Assembly: GCF_028609805.1 (NCBI RefSeq) | Contig: NZ_CP063189.1 | Span: 1,240,001-1,304,000, forward strand | DNA length: 64,000 bases | Direction: 5' to 3' | From: Corynebacterium massiliense DSM 45435 | Lineage (GTDB): Bacteria; Actinomycetota; Actinomycetes; Mycobacteriales; Mycobacteriaceae | Part shown: one piece after another, positions 55,942-64,000 of the stretch | Numbering within the stretch: position 1 is the first letter of the stretch | How the letters are laid out: each line of letters opens with the position of its first letter | Notes under the pieces: model-generated | The model's input: only the letters and a program-made list of their open reading frames with translations | The model's database searches: none | What the model was told of the DNA's origin: nothing | Made by a program: the position numbers and the translations under genes

Positions 55942-57429
55942 ATGACCCAATCCATCTCTCATCCCCGGAAATCCCCACCACTCCACGCGGGACATCCGGA
56001 AAACGACCTCCCGACATTCACCTCCCACCCGGAAATGGCGGGTACCGACACTGGACCAGGTGCCGACAATGGATCCGGCGCCCCCGCTCCTACCGCTCCC
56101 GCTTCCACCGCTCCCGCGGTCGCCATGAACGGCGGGAAGGCGGCGCCGCACGCCGGCAGCACCACGCCGCCCAAGTGGCACAAGAGCGACACGCGGTGGA
56201 CCCTTTCGCTTTTCGGCACAGCTATCGGCGCCGGCGTACTGTTCCTGCCCATCAATGCAGGAATCGGCGGCATCATCCCGCTGCTCATCATGAGCGTGCT
56301 GGCGCTGCCGCTGGCGTTCTTCGCCCACCGAGGGCTCGCGCGAGTAGTCCTTTCCGCGAAGAACGCAGACGAGGATCTCACGCAGGCGGCAGAAGAACAC
56401 TTCGGCCCCAAGGGCGGAATGATCGTCACGATCCTCTACTTCCTGGCCGTCTACCCCATTTTGCCGGTCTACGCGACGACGCTGACTAACGAGGCGAACA
56501 ACTTCATCATCAACCGCCTCGGCATGACCCCGCCCGCACGCTGGCTACTGTCACTGCTGCTCGTCGGCGGTCTCATCCTCGTCGTGCGCATGGGGCAGGA
56601 CATCATCGTGCGCGTGATGTCGGTCCTCGTATACCCGTTCATCGCGGTGCTCATCGTTCTCTCGCTCTACCTCGTACCGAAGTGGAACACCGCCCTGTTC
56701 GACACGTTCGATGTCAACGTTGCCCGCGAGGCCTCCGGCCACGGCATCGTCACCTCGATTCTCCTGCTCATCCCGGTCATCGTCTTCTCTTTCAACCACT
56801 CGCCGATTATCTCCTCCTTCGCCATGGACCGGCGCCAGGAATACGGCAAGTGGGCAGATAAGCGGACTAGCCAAATCCTGTTCCGGGCGGAGACCCTCAT
56901 GGTGGTCGTCGTGATGTTCTTCGTGTTCTCCTGCGCACTGAGCCTGTCCCCGCAAGATATGGCAGATGCGAAGGCGCAAAACATCACCATCCTCGGATAC
57001 TTGGCCAACCACTACGACGTCGCGTTCATTCGCTGGGTCGCCCCGATTGTCGCCATCGTCTCCATCATGAAGTCCTTCCTCGGCCACTACCTCGGCGCCG
57101 CCGAAGGATTCGAAGGCCTCGTGGTCAAGGCCGCCAACGCTGGTGGCAAAAACAGCGTGTACCGCAGCAAGCGGTTGACCATGTTCACGCTCATCTTCAT
57201 GCTGCTGAGCGCCTGGCTCGTCGCGTGGGCCAACCCGTCCATCCTGGGCATGATTGAGACCCTCTGCGGCCCAACGATCGCCATCATCCTGCTGCTCGTG
57301 CCGATGTGGGCAATCCACAAGGCCCCAGCCCTCGAAAAGTACCGCGGCAAGGCCTCCAACTACTTCGTATTCATCATGGGCCTGCTCGCAGTCGGAACCA
57401 TCATCTTCTCCATCATCACGAACCTCTAA
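55942..57429 (+). CDS. HAAAP-family serine/threonine permease, copy A (SdaC/TdcC-like)
   Basis: 495 aa. A disordered N-terminus of about 75 residues, rich in Pro, Ala, Thr and Gly, precedes the membrane domain that starts WTLSLFGTAIGAGVLFLP, the substrate/ion loop of the HAAAP family. About 11 helices follow, with SFNHSPIISSFAMDRRQEYG and AAEGFEGLVVKAAN as family blocks. It would import L-serine (or threonine) with protons or sodium. Next gene is sdaA, 9 nt downstream, so uptake and deamination are co-expressed. Near-duplicate of the gene at 59300. Confidence 0.88.
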   Translation: MTQSISHPRKSPPLHAGHPENDLPTFTSHPEMAGTDTGPGADNGSGAPAPTAPASTAPAVAMNGGKAAPHAGSTTPPKWHKSDTRWTLSLFGTAIGAGVLFLPINAGIGGIIPLLIMSVLALPLAFFAHRGLARVVLSAKNADEDLTQAAEEHFGPKGGMIVTILYFLAVYPILPVYATTLTNEANNFIINRLGMTPPARWLLSLLLVGGLILVVRMGQDIIVRVMSVLVYPFIAVLIVLSLYLVPKWNTALFDTFDVNVAREASGHGIVTSILLLIPVIVFSFNHSPIISSFAMDRRQEYGKWADKRTSQILFRAETLMVVVVMFFVFSCALSLSPQDMADAKAQNITILGYLANHYDVAFIRWVAPIVAIVSIMKSFLGHYLGAAEGFEGLVVKAANAGGKNSVYRSKRLTMFTLIFMLLSAWLVAWANPSILGMIETLCGPTIAIILLLVPMWAIHKAPALEKYRGKASNYFVFIMGLLAVGTIIFSIITNL

Positions 57430-57438
57430 GGAGGAATC

Positions 57439-58812
57439 ATGTTCATCAGCCTTTTCGACATGTTCAAAATCGGCATCGGGCCGTCCAGTTCCCACACTCT
57501 GGGGCCAATGAAGGCCGGCCTCCAGTTCGTCGAGCTACTCAAGGAAAAGGGCCTCTTCGACCGCGTCACCCGCGTGCAGGCCAATGTCTACGGTTCGCTG
57601 TCCCTGACCGGCATCGGTCACTCCACCGACAAGGCCATCGTCCTGGGTCTTTCCGGCGAGCACCCGGAAACCGTGGACATCGACGGCATCGGTGAGTTCA
57701 TGAAGAACGTCCGGGAGACCGAAAAACTCATGCTCGGCGGCACCCGGAAGGTCGACTTCCCGAAGGAAGGCGGTCTGTTCTTCCACAACGAGTTCTTGCC
57801 GATGCACGAAAACGGCATGTGCCTCGTGGCATTCGACGGCGACGAGGACATCCTCCACAAGACGTACTACTCGACCGGTGGCGGCTTCATCGTCGACCAG
57901 GAAAACTTCGCGAAAAAGACCGAGGACACCGTCTCTGTCCCCTACGCTTTCGCCAGCGCCGAAGAGATGCTCGCGCTGTGCGATGACAACGACCTGACGC
58001 TGCCTGAACTGGCGATGGCCAATGAATTGGCACTGCGCTCCAAGGAAGAGATCATGGAGCACCTGCGCAAGGTCCGCGATGTCATGTTCACCGGCATCGA
58101 GCGCGGCTCGTCGAAAACCGGCATCCTCCCCGGAGCCCTTCTGGTTCCCCGGCGCGCCGGGGCGCTGCGCAAACGCCTCGAAGCGTCCGAGAAGTCGGAC
58201 GCACTCAACACACTGAACTGGGTGAATATGTTCGCCATCGCGGTCTCGGAAGAAAACTCTGTATGCGGCCGCGTGGTCACGGCTCCCACCAACGGCGCGT
58301 GTGGCGTGCTGCCCGCGGTCATCGCCTACTACGACAAGTTCGTCGAGCCGGTGACTGAGGACATGTTCGCGGACTACGTCATGGCCTGCAACCAGATTGG
58401 CGCGCTGTACAAGATGAACGCGTCCATCTCTGGCGCCGAGGTCGGCTGCCAGGGCGAGGTCGGTGTGGCCTGCTCCATGGCCGCCGGCGGCCTAGCGCAG
58501 CTCATGGGCGGCACCCCGAAGCAGGTGTGCAGCGCCGCGGAAATCGCCATGGAACACAAGCTCGGCCTCACCTGCGACCCGGTTCTCGGCGAGGTGCAGA
58601 TCCCGTGCATCGAACGAAACGCGGTGGCCTCCGTCGATGCCATCAACAGCGCGTCGATGGCCCTGGAACGCGAAAGCGAGCCGGTAGTCACTCTCGACAA
58701 CGTCATTTGGACGATGTACCAAACCGGCAAGGACATCAACGCGAAATACCGCGAGACGTCCCAAGGCGGCCTAGCCAAGATCGTCCAGCCGCGCATCCCG
58801 GTCTGCGGCTAA
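57439..58812 (+). CDS. sdaA: L-serine dehydratase, single-chain iron-sulfur type, copy 2
   Basis: 457 aa, excellent AGGAGG before the [20 protein letters not shown] opens the beta domain; the alpha domain has [39 protein letters not shown] and IPCIERNA, with the [4Fe-4S] cysteines. The protein ends ...RIPVCG, placing a cysteine next to last for the tail-in-mouth ligand. Closely similar over its whole length, without gaps, to copy 3; more distant from copy 1. Converts the imported serine to pyruvate and ammonia. Confidence 0.93.
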   Translation: MFISLFDMFKIGIGPSSSHTLGPMKAGLQFVELLKEKGLFDRVTRVQANVYGSLSLTGIGHSTDKAIVLGLSGEHPETVDIDGIGEFMKNVRETEKLMLGGTRKVDFPKEGGLFFHNEFLPMHENGMCLVAFDGDEDILHKTYYSTGGGFIVDQENFAKKTEDTVSVPYAFASAEEMLALCDDNDLTLPELAMANELALRSKEEIMEHLRKVRDVMFTGIERGSSKTGILPGALLVPRRAGALRKRLEASEKSDALNTLNWVNMFAIAVSEENSVCGRVVTAPTNGACGVLPAVIAYYDKFVEPVTEDMFADYVMACNQIGALYKMNASISGAEVGCQGEVGVACSMAAGGLAQLMGGTPKQVCSAAEIAMEHKLGLTCDPVLGEVQIPCIERNAVASVDAINSASMALERESEPVVTLDNVIWTMYQTGKDINAKYRETSQGGLAKIVQPRIPVCG

Positions 58813-58855
58813 GACCCCACTGGCCCCAAACCGGTCCACACACACACCCCACTGG

Positions 58856-58916
58856 CCGCACACGCTGCACCTCGCCCCGGCCCACAGAGGCCGCCTCGGG
58901 GAGGCAGAGTGTGCGG
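58856..58916 (+). terminator. Imperfect hairpin after sdaA copy 2
   Basis: CCGCACAC (58856-58863) pairs with GTGTGCGG (58909-58916), with further pairing inside (CCCCGGCC region against GGCC and CGGGG). No long U-tract. Together with the leader below it fills the 487-bp gap before the second permease gene; 58917-59010 shows nothing recognisable. Confidence 0.5.
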
Positions 58917-59010
58917 TCTCTTCGCATCTAACGAGTGCACGTGGCGCACCCAACGCGGCGCGCCTTCCTCCGCGAAATATCGTTTGAGCTGGGCAGAGCA
59001 TCCAGTATGT

Positions 59011-59022
59011 GCGTTATATTAC
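59011..59022. promoter_or_regulatory. AT palindrome upstream of serine permease operon B
   Basis: GCGTTATATTAC, extended GCGTTATATTACGC as a 14-bp imperfect palindrome. Counterpart of 55657-55668, again starting 75 bp before the -10 box. Confidence 0.45.
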
Positions 59023-59082
59023 GCAACACGGGCGCGTGTGGCATAGCGAACACGTTGATGGCCAAAAAGCAAATTGACGCGG

Positions 59083-59091
59083 TGTGATAAT
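59083..59091 (+). promoter_or_regulatory. Extended -10 promoter of serine operon B
   Basis: TGTGATAAT, identical to that of operon A. Predicted 5' UTR about 200 nt. Confidence 0.6.
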
Positions 59092-59107
59092 TTACGTGCC
59101 ATTTCAG

Positions 59108-59123
59108 CGATAAATTATTATCG
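59108..59123. promoter_or_regulatory. Inverted-repeat operator candidate, operon B
   Basis: CGATAA-ATTA-TTATCG, counterpart of 55753-55770 at the same distance from the -10 box; the spacer has changed while the arms are kept. Confidence 0.55.
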
Positions 59124-59153
59124 GTCACCCCGGGCAGCGGACTACCATAGGAA

Positions 59154-59286
59154 TCACAGCCGGAGATAAGGGCTAAACCCGCACTGGCCAGCACTGGTCC
59201 AAGCGGGTGCGAGATGGCACTGCAGTTTAATTCTCAAGCGCCAATCGAGCTGATAGCCCGTCCCACTTCGGACCACTTCGATTGAC
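59154..59286 (+). ncRNA. Candidate structured leader RNA of serine operon B
   Basis: Same plan as the operon A leader: AGCC/GGCT around GGAGATAAG (59158-59174), then AAA; a hairpin CCCGC/GCGGG (59178-59207) whose sequence differs from that of operon A but whose arms are again complementary; GATGGC...GCCA; and the terminal stem CAATCGAG (59242-59249) / TTCGATTG (59277-59284), followed by the ribosome-binding site AAGGGGAG. Confidence 0.5.
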
Positions 59287-59299
59287 GCAAGGGGAGAAA

Positions 59300-60670
59300 A
59301 TGTCTCAATCAACTGCCCGTCCCCAGCGTGACTCGGCCGCCGCGCCCAGCCACCCGGACACCCCTTCCTCCGCCAACGCTGGAGCTTCCACCACTGCGTC
59401 TGGAAAGCCCCCGGCATGGCAAAAGAGCGACACCCTCTGGACGCTGTCCCTCTTCGGCACCGCCATCGGCGCCGGCGTGCTGTTCCTGCCCATTAACGCG
59501 GGCATCGGCGGCATCATCCCGCTGCTTCTCATGACGGTCATCGCCCTGCCCATGGCCTTCTTCTCGCACCGCGGGCTCACCCGCTTCGTCCTGTCGGGCA
59601 AGAAAGCCGACGCGGATCTCACCCAGACCGCGGAGGAGCACTTCGGTCCCAAGGCCGGCATGTTCATGACCGTTCTGTACTTCCTGGCGGTCTACCCCAT
59701 CCTCTTGGTCTACGCGGTGACGCTGACCAACGAGGTCACCAACTTCCTGGAGAACCGCCTGGGTGTCACGCCCCCGCCGCGGTGGCTACTGTCCCTCCTG
59801 CTGGTCGGCGGCATCATCCTGATTGTCCGCATGGGCCAAGACGTTATCGTCCGCGTGATGTCCACGCTGGTGTACCCGTTTATTGCGGTGCTCCTCATCC
59901 TCTCGCTGTACCTGGTTCCGAAGTGGAACACCGCCCTGTTCGACTCCTTTGACCTAAACGTCGCCCGCGAGGCGTCCGGCCACGGCATCGTCACCTCGAT
60001 TCTGCTGCTCATCCCGGTCATCGTCTTCTCCTTCAACCACTCGCCCATCATTTCCTCCTTCGCGGTGGACCGCCACCAGGAGTACGGCAAATGGGCCGAT
60101 AAGAAGACCAGCCAGATTCTGTTCCGCGCAGAACTTCTCATGGTCATCGTGGTCATGTTCTTCGTGTTCTCCTGCGCACTGAGCCTGTCCCCGCAGGACA
60201 TGGCTGAGGCGAAGCACCAGAACATCACCATCCTCGGCTACCTGGCCAACCACTACGATGTCGCCTTCATTCGCTGGGTCGCCCCGATTGTCGCCATCGT
60301 CGCCGTGACGAAGTCCTTCCTCGGCCACTACCTGGGCGCTGCCGAGGGCTTCGAGGGCATGGTGGTCAAGGCCGCCAACGCCACCGGTAACAACAGCGTG
60401 TACCGCAACCGGCGCCTGGCCACCTTCACCCTCCTGTTCATGCTCCTCACCTCGTGGCTCGTCGCCTGGGCCAACCCGTCCATCCTGGGCATGATTGAGA
60501 CCCTGTGCGGACCAATCGTCGCCATCCTGCTGTTCCTCATGCCGATGTGGGCCATCCACACTGTTCCGGCACTGAAGAAGTACCGCGGCAAGGCCTCCAA
60601 CTACTTCGTGTTCATCATGGGCCTGCTCGCAGTCGCCACCATCATCTTCTCCATCGTTCAGGCTTTCTAG
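59300..60670 (+). CDS. HAAAP-family serine/threonine permease, copy B (SdaC/TdcC-like)
   Basis: 456 aa from ATG 59300 (MSQSTARPQRDSAAAP), with AAGGGGAG just upstream; an in-frame TTG at 59282 lies inside the leader stem. The polar N-terminus is only about 37 residues, half that of copy A; from W-T-L-S-L-F-G-T onward the two align without gaps and most differences are conservative. About 11 helices. Pairs with the following sdaA, 10 nt downstream. Confidence 0.88.
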   Translation: MSQSTARPQRDSAAAPSHPDTPSSANAGASTTASGKPPAWQKSDTLWTLSLFGTAIGAGVLFLPINAGIGGIIPLLLMTVIALPMAFFSHRGLTRFVLSGKKADADLTQTAEEHFGPKAGMFMTVLYFLAVYPILLVYAVTLTNEVTNFLENRLGVTPPPRWLLSLLLVGGIILIVRMGQDVIVRVMSTLVYPFIAVLLILSLYLVPKWNTALFDSFDLNVAREASGHGIVTSILLLIPVIVFSFNHSPIISSFAVDRHQEYGKWADKKTSQILFRAELLMVIVVMFFVFSCALSLSPQDMAEAKHQNITILGYLANHYDVAFIRWVAPIVAIVAVTKSFLGHYLGAAEGFEGMVVKAANATGNNSVYRNRRLATFTLLFMLLTSWLVAWANPSILGMIETLCGPIVAILLFLMPMWAIHTVPALKKYRGKASNYFVFIMGLLAVATIIFSIVQAF

Positions 60671-60680
60671 GAGTACCAAG

Positions 60681-62054
<1,374 letters not shown>

Positions 62055-62099
62055 GTTCAGGGCACGGAGCCGAATTGGCCTCCCTCCCAGCTGATGCGA

Positions 62100-62130
62100 A
62101 GGGCGCCGCCGAGTACTCGGTTGGCGCCCT
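62100..62130 (+). terminator. Strong hairpin after sdaA copy 3
   Basis: AGGGCGCC (62100-62107) pairs with GGCGCCCT (62123-62130), with inner CCGAG/CTCGG. It ends 62 bp before the regulator start. No U-tract follows directly, so it may be a terminator, a transcript stabiliser, or both. Confidence 0.6.
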
Positions 62131-62192
62131 CTCGTGTCCCCGCGGGTTCTTTTACCCCCACCTCCCCATCTCGAAGATTTCGGAGTCTTTCC

Positions 62193-62996
62193 ATGCTCCA
62201 GCTCATCAATAGTGATGCAGATTCTTTAACGTACGATTCCAACGGCGTAGAGCAGTACATCCCCCTCGTCGAGTTCCTCGGCCAAGCAATGGGCCCCAAT
62301 GCCGAGATTGTCCTGCACGACCTCGATGTCCCCGACAAGTCGATCATCGCCATCGCCAACGGCCACATCTCCGGCCGCCAGGTCGGCGGCCCCGTCACCG
62401 ATTTCGCGCTCTGGTTTATGAAACAAGGCGACGCCTCGAAGGTGCCCATGATGACCGGGTACCGCGCGGTCAACGCGGAAGGACGTATCTGCCGTTCCTC
62501 GAGCTATTTCATCCGCGACGAGGACCGCGATATGCGCGGGATGTTGTGCATCAACGTCGACATCACCGACCTGGTATCCATCCGCGATGCCGCGAGCCTT
62601 CTTATCGATGGCACGGACCGCGCCCCCGACAAGTCGCTCGCCCACTTCGCCACCCACACATCGTCAAGCACGGCACCGGCAGCGGCGACGGCAACGGCGC
62701 CGGATACGCGCACGGCAGCGGACGCCCCGGCCGACCACCCGCACGGCGACTCTGAGGTCGTGACTGAAAGTCTCCGGTCGAACGTGCAGAACCTTCTTGG
62801 TTCCATGCTCGATACGGCTTTATCCAAGCACGACGTCGACATCGACCACATGCGTCGCGATGACCGCGTGGAGGTCGTTCGCCTGCTCGAAGAAGCGGGG
62901 TTCTTCCTGTTGAAGGGAGGTATCAACGCGGCCGCGGAACGACTTGGGGTCTCGGAACCGACCATTTACCGGTACCTCGTACAAGTGCGCGAATAA
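62193..62996 (+). CDS. YheO/DauR-type PAS-HTH transcriptional regulator
   Basis: 267 aa from ATG 62193 (MLQLINSDADSLTYDS), preceded by GGAG at 7 nt; the ATG at 62094 would run through the terminator hairpin. The N-terminal PAS-like domain (PF08348 type) has EQYIPLVEFLGQAMGPNAEI and RDMRGMLCINVDITDL; an Ala/Thr-rich linker follows; the C-terminal HTH_22-type helix-turn-helix has INAAAERLGVSEPTIYRYL. Relatives (e.g. DauR) sense small molecules and control amino-acid catabolism. Linkage to the two serine operons makes it the likely regulator, with CGATAA-N4-TTATCG as a candidate site; both are inferences. Confidence 0.85.
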   Translation: MLQLINSDADSLTYDSNGVEQYIPLVEFLGQAMGPNAEIVLHDLDVPDKSIIAIANGHISGRQVGGPVTDFALWFMKQGDASKVPMMTGYRAVNAEGRICRSSSYFIRDEDRDMRGMLCINVDITDLVSIRDAASLLIDGTDRAPDKSLAHFATHTSSSTAPAAATATAPDTRTAADAPADHPHGDSEVVTESLRSNVQNLLGSMLDTALSKHDVDIDHMRRDDRVEVVRLLEEAGFFLLKGGINAAAERLGVSEPTIYRYLVQVRE

Positions 62997-63142
62997 ATAT
63001 TTCGCCATCTGTGAAAAAATTCGCGTATAGTGGACAAACGAAGTCTTTCCGGCCTTGCCGCCCCCTTGGCCGTGAGATGGAGCACTATTCCCCCACACTC
63101 TAGGGTGAGTTGGGGAAATAGGAGACGGTGCCGCGACAAACG

Positions 63143-63168
63143 GGAACTAAACCGCCCGCGATGCCGTT
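63143..63168 (+). promoter_or_regulatory. SigH-type promoter of sigB
   Basis: GGAAC (63143-63147), 17-bp spacer, CGTT (63165-63168). This matches the actinobacterial SigH/SigE -35 GGAA and -10 GTT pattern and lies 36 bp before the sigB start. SigH control of sigB is known in C. glutamicum; its use here is inferred from the match. Confidence 0.6.
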
Positions 63169-63204
63169 GTATGAGTGTAAATGGCGACTTTTTAGGAGGC
63201 TAGG

Positions 63205-64000
63205 ATGAGTACTTCACCCGAAAAGGATTCATCGTCCCAGCACGCCGACAACATCTCACCGGAAGACGGCCAGGAAGTCGATCGCGGTTCCCGGCGCAAC
63301 CAGACGAACGATAACCCGTCCGCTGACCTGGTACGCGTCTACCTCAACGGTATTGGCCGCACCGCCTTACTGTCCGCGGACGAAGAGGTCGAACTCGCAC
63401 AGCGCATCGAGGTGGGCTTGTACGCGCAGTACAAGCTCAACCACGCCGAGAAGGTCACCCGCGCCGAAAAGCGCGACCTGAAGATTCTGGCGAAGGAAGG
63501 CAAGAAGGCCCGCTCGCACCTCCTCGAGGCGAACCTGCGCTTGGTGGTCTCGCTGGCCAAGCGCTACACCGGCCGCGGAATGCCGCTTCTGGATCTCATC
63601 CAGGAAGGCAACCTGGGTCTTATTCGCGCCATGGAGAAATTCGACTACGCCAAGGGCTTTAAGTTCTCCACCTACGCCACCTGGTGGATCCGGCAGGCAA
63701 TCACGCGCGGTATGGCTGACCAGTCGCGCACCATCCGCCTCCCCGTCCATTTGGTGGAGCAGGTCAACAAGCTCTCTCGCATCAAGCGGGAGATGTACCA
63801 GTCCCTCGGCCGCGAGGCGACGAACGAGGAACTGTCTGACGAGTCGGGCATCGAAGAGTCGAAGATCGAAATGCTGTTACGCCAGTCCCGCGACCCGGTC
63901 TCGCTCGACATGCCGGTCGGCGCGGACGAGGAGGCACCGTTGGGTGACTTCATCGAGGACGCCGAGGCCACGGATGCGGAAACCGCCGTCGTCGCCTCAA
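63205..64000 (+). CDS. sigB: Sigma factor SigB (3' partial)
   Basis: 265 residues visible; cut by the window edge inside region 3. ATG with TAGGAGG upstream. Short polar N-terminus without the Lys-rich or acidic regions of SigA, then [20 protein letters not shown] (1.2), [20 protein letters not shown] and [20 protein letters not shown] (region 2), and [19 protein letters not shown] (region 3). Group 2 sigma factor for general stress and transition-phase genes. The preceding serine cluster separates it from dtd. Confidence 0.94.
   Translation, partial: MSTSPEKDSSSQHADNISPEDGQEVDRGSRRNQTNDNPSADLVRVYLNGIGRTALLSADEEVELAQRIEVGLYAQYKLNHAEKVTRAEKRDLKILAKEGKKARSHLLEANLRLVVSLAKRYTGRGMPLLDLIQEGNLGLIRAMEKFDYAKGFKFSTYATWWIRQAITRGMADQSRTIRLPVHLVEQVNKLSRIKREMYQSLGREATNEELSDESGIEESKIEMLLRQSRDPVSLDMPVGADEEAPLGDFIEDAEATDAETAVVAS

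Noticed and set aside
59074-59079. TTGACG as a -35 box for operon B
   Set aside because: It is only 6 bp from the GATAAT -10 box and is not shared with operon A.
62094-62192. Longer N-terminus of the YheO-type regulator
   Set aside because: It would be translated through the strong hairpin at 62100-62130 and has no family similarity; ATG 62193 has a good ribosome-binding site.

Overview
The window is high-GC chromosomal DNA from a mycolic-acid-containing actinobacterium, almost certainly a Corynebacterium. The evidence is gene content and order: the rel-apt-dciAE-secF-secD-yajC-ruvBAC block, the thrS-HIT-pgsA-acyltransferase-pimA block for phosphatidylinositol mannosides, aftC for arabinogalactan, and sigA and sigB near each other. 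GTG and TTG starts are frequent and stop/start overlaps are common. No insertion sequence, prophage or CRISPR array was seen.

Layout. 1-7 kb: a partial zinc metallopeptidase, a flavin reductase, a first L-serine dehydratase (sdaA), hisS, an MBL hydrolase, tpx, a membrane-anchored cyclophilin, and two tiny ORFs (50 and 58 codons) that look like a small-protein pair. 7-22 kb, mostly minus strand: DUF421 protein, secreted 5'-nucleotidase, stringent-response rel, apt, a peptide-binding lipoprotein, SecDF-YajC, RuvABC, YebC and TesB. 22.8-34 kb: a GT87 glycosyltransferase, the PIM pathway genes, thrS, a CopC / PCuAC / Dyp-peroxidase module and a secreted serine hydrolase. 34.1-35.2 kb: seven tRNA genes (Gly x3, Val(GAC) x2, Cys, Val(CAC)). 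35-55.6 kb: RibD-like reductase, aftC, msrB, hemQ, rnd, dxs, an RNA methyltransferase, dut, ppgK, sigA, a helicase, several small actinobacterial DUF proteins, a methyltransferase and dtd.

55.6-63 kb is the accessory part. It holds two tandem copies of a two-gene operon, each a HAAAP-family serine/threonine permease followed by a single-chain iron-sulfur L-serine dehydratase. A YheO/DauR-type PAS-HTH regulator follows, then sigB (cut by the window end). With the copy at 1.6 kb the window has three sdaA genes. Both operons have a long 5' leader of about 200 nt. The leaders have diverged in sequence but keep, at the same spacing, an upstream AT palindrome, an extended -10 box, a CGATAA-N4-TTATCG inverted repeat and a set of RNA-like stems ending just before the ribosome-binding site. 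This leader, and its possible control by serine and by the adjacent regulator, is the best candidate here for an undescribed system.

How the genes work together: the tandem operons would import serine and deaminate it to pyruvate and ammonia. The surrounding genes are envelope building (PimA, PgsA, PatA-like, AftC, GT87), protein export (SecDF-YajC), recombination (RuvABC), stress control (Rel, SigA, SigB, Tpx, MsrB) and translation. All functions are inferred from sequence read by eye; no database search was run.
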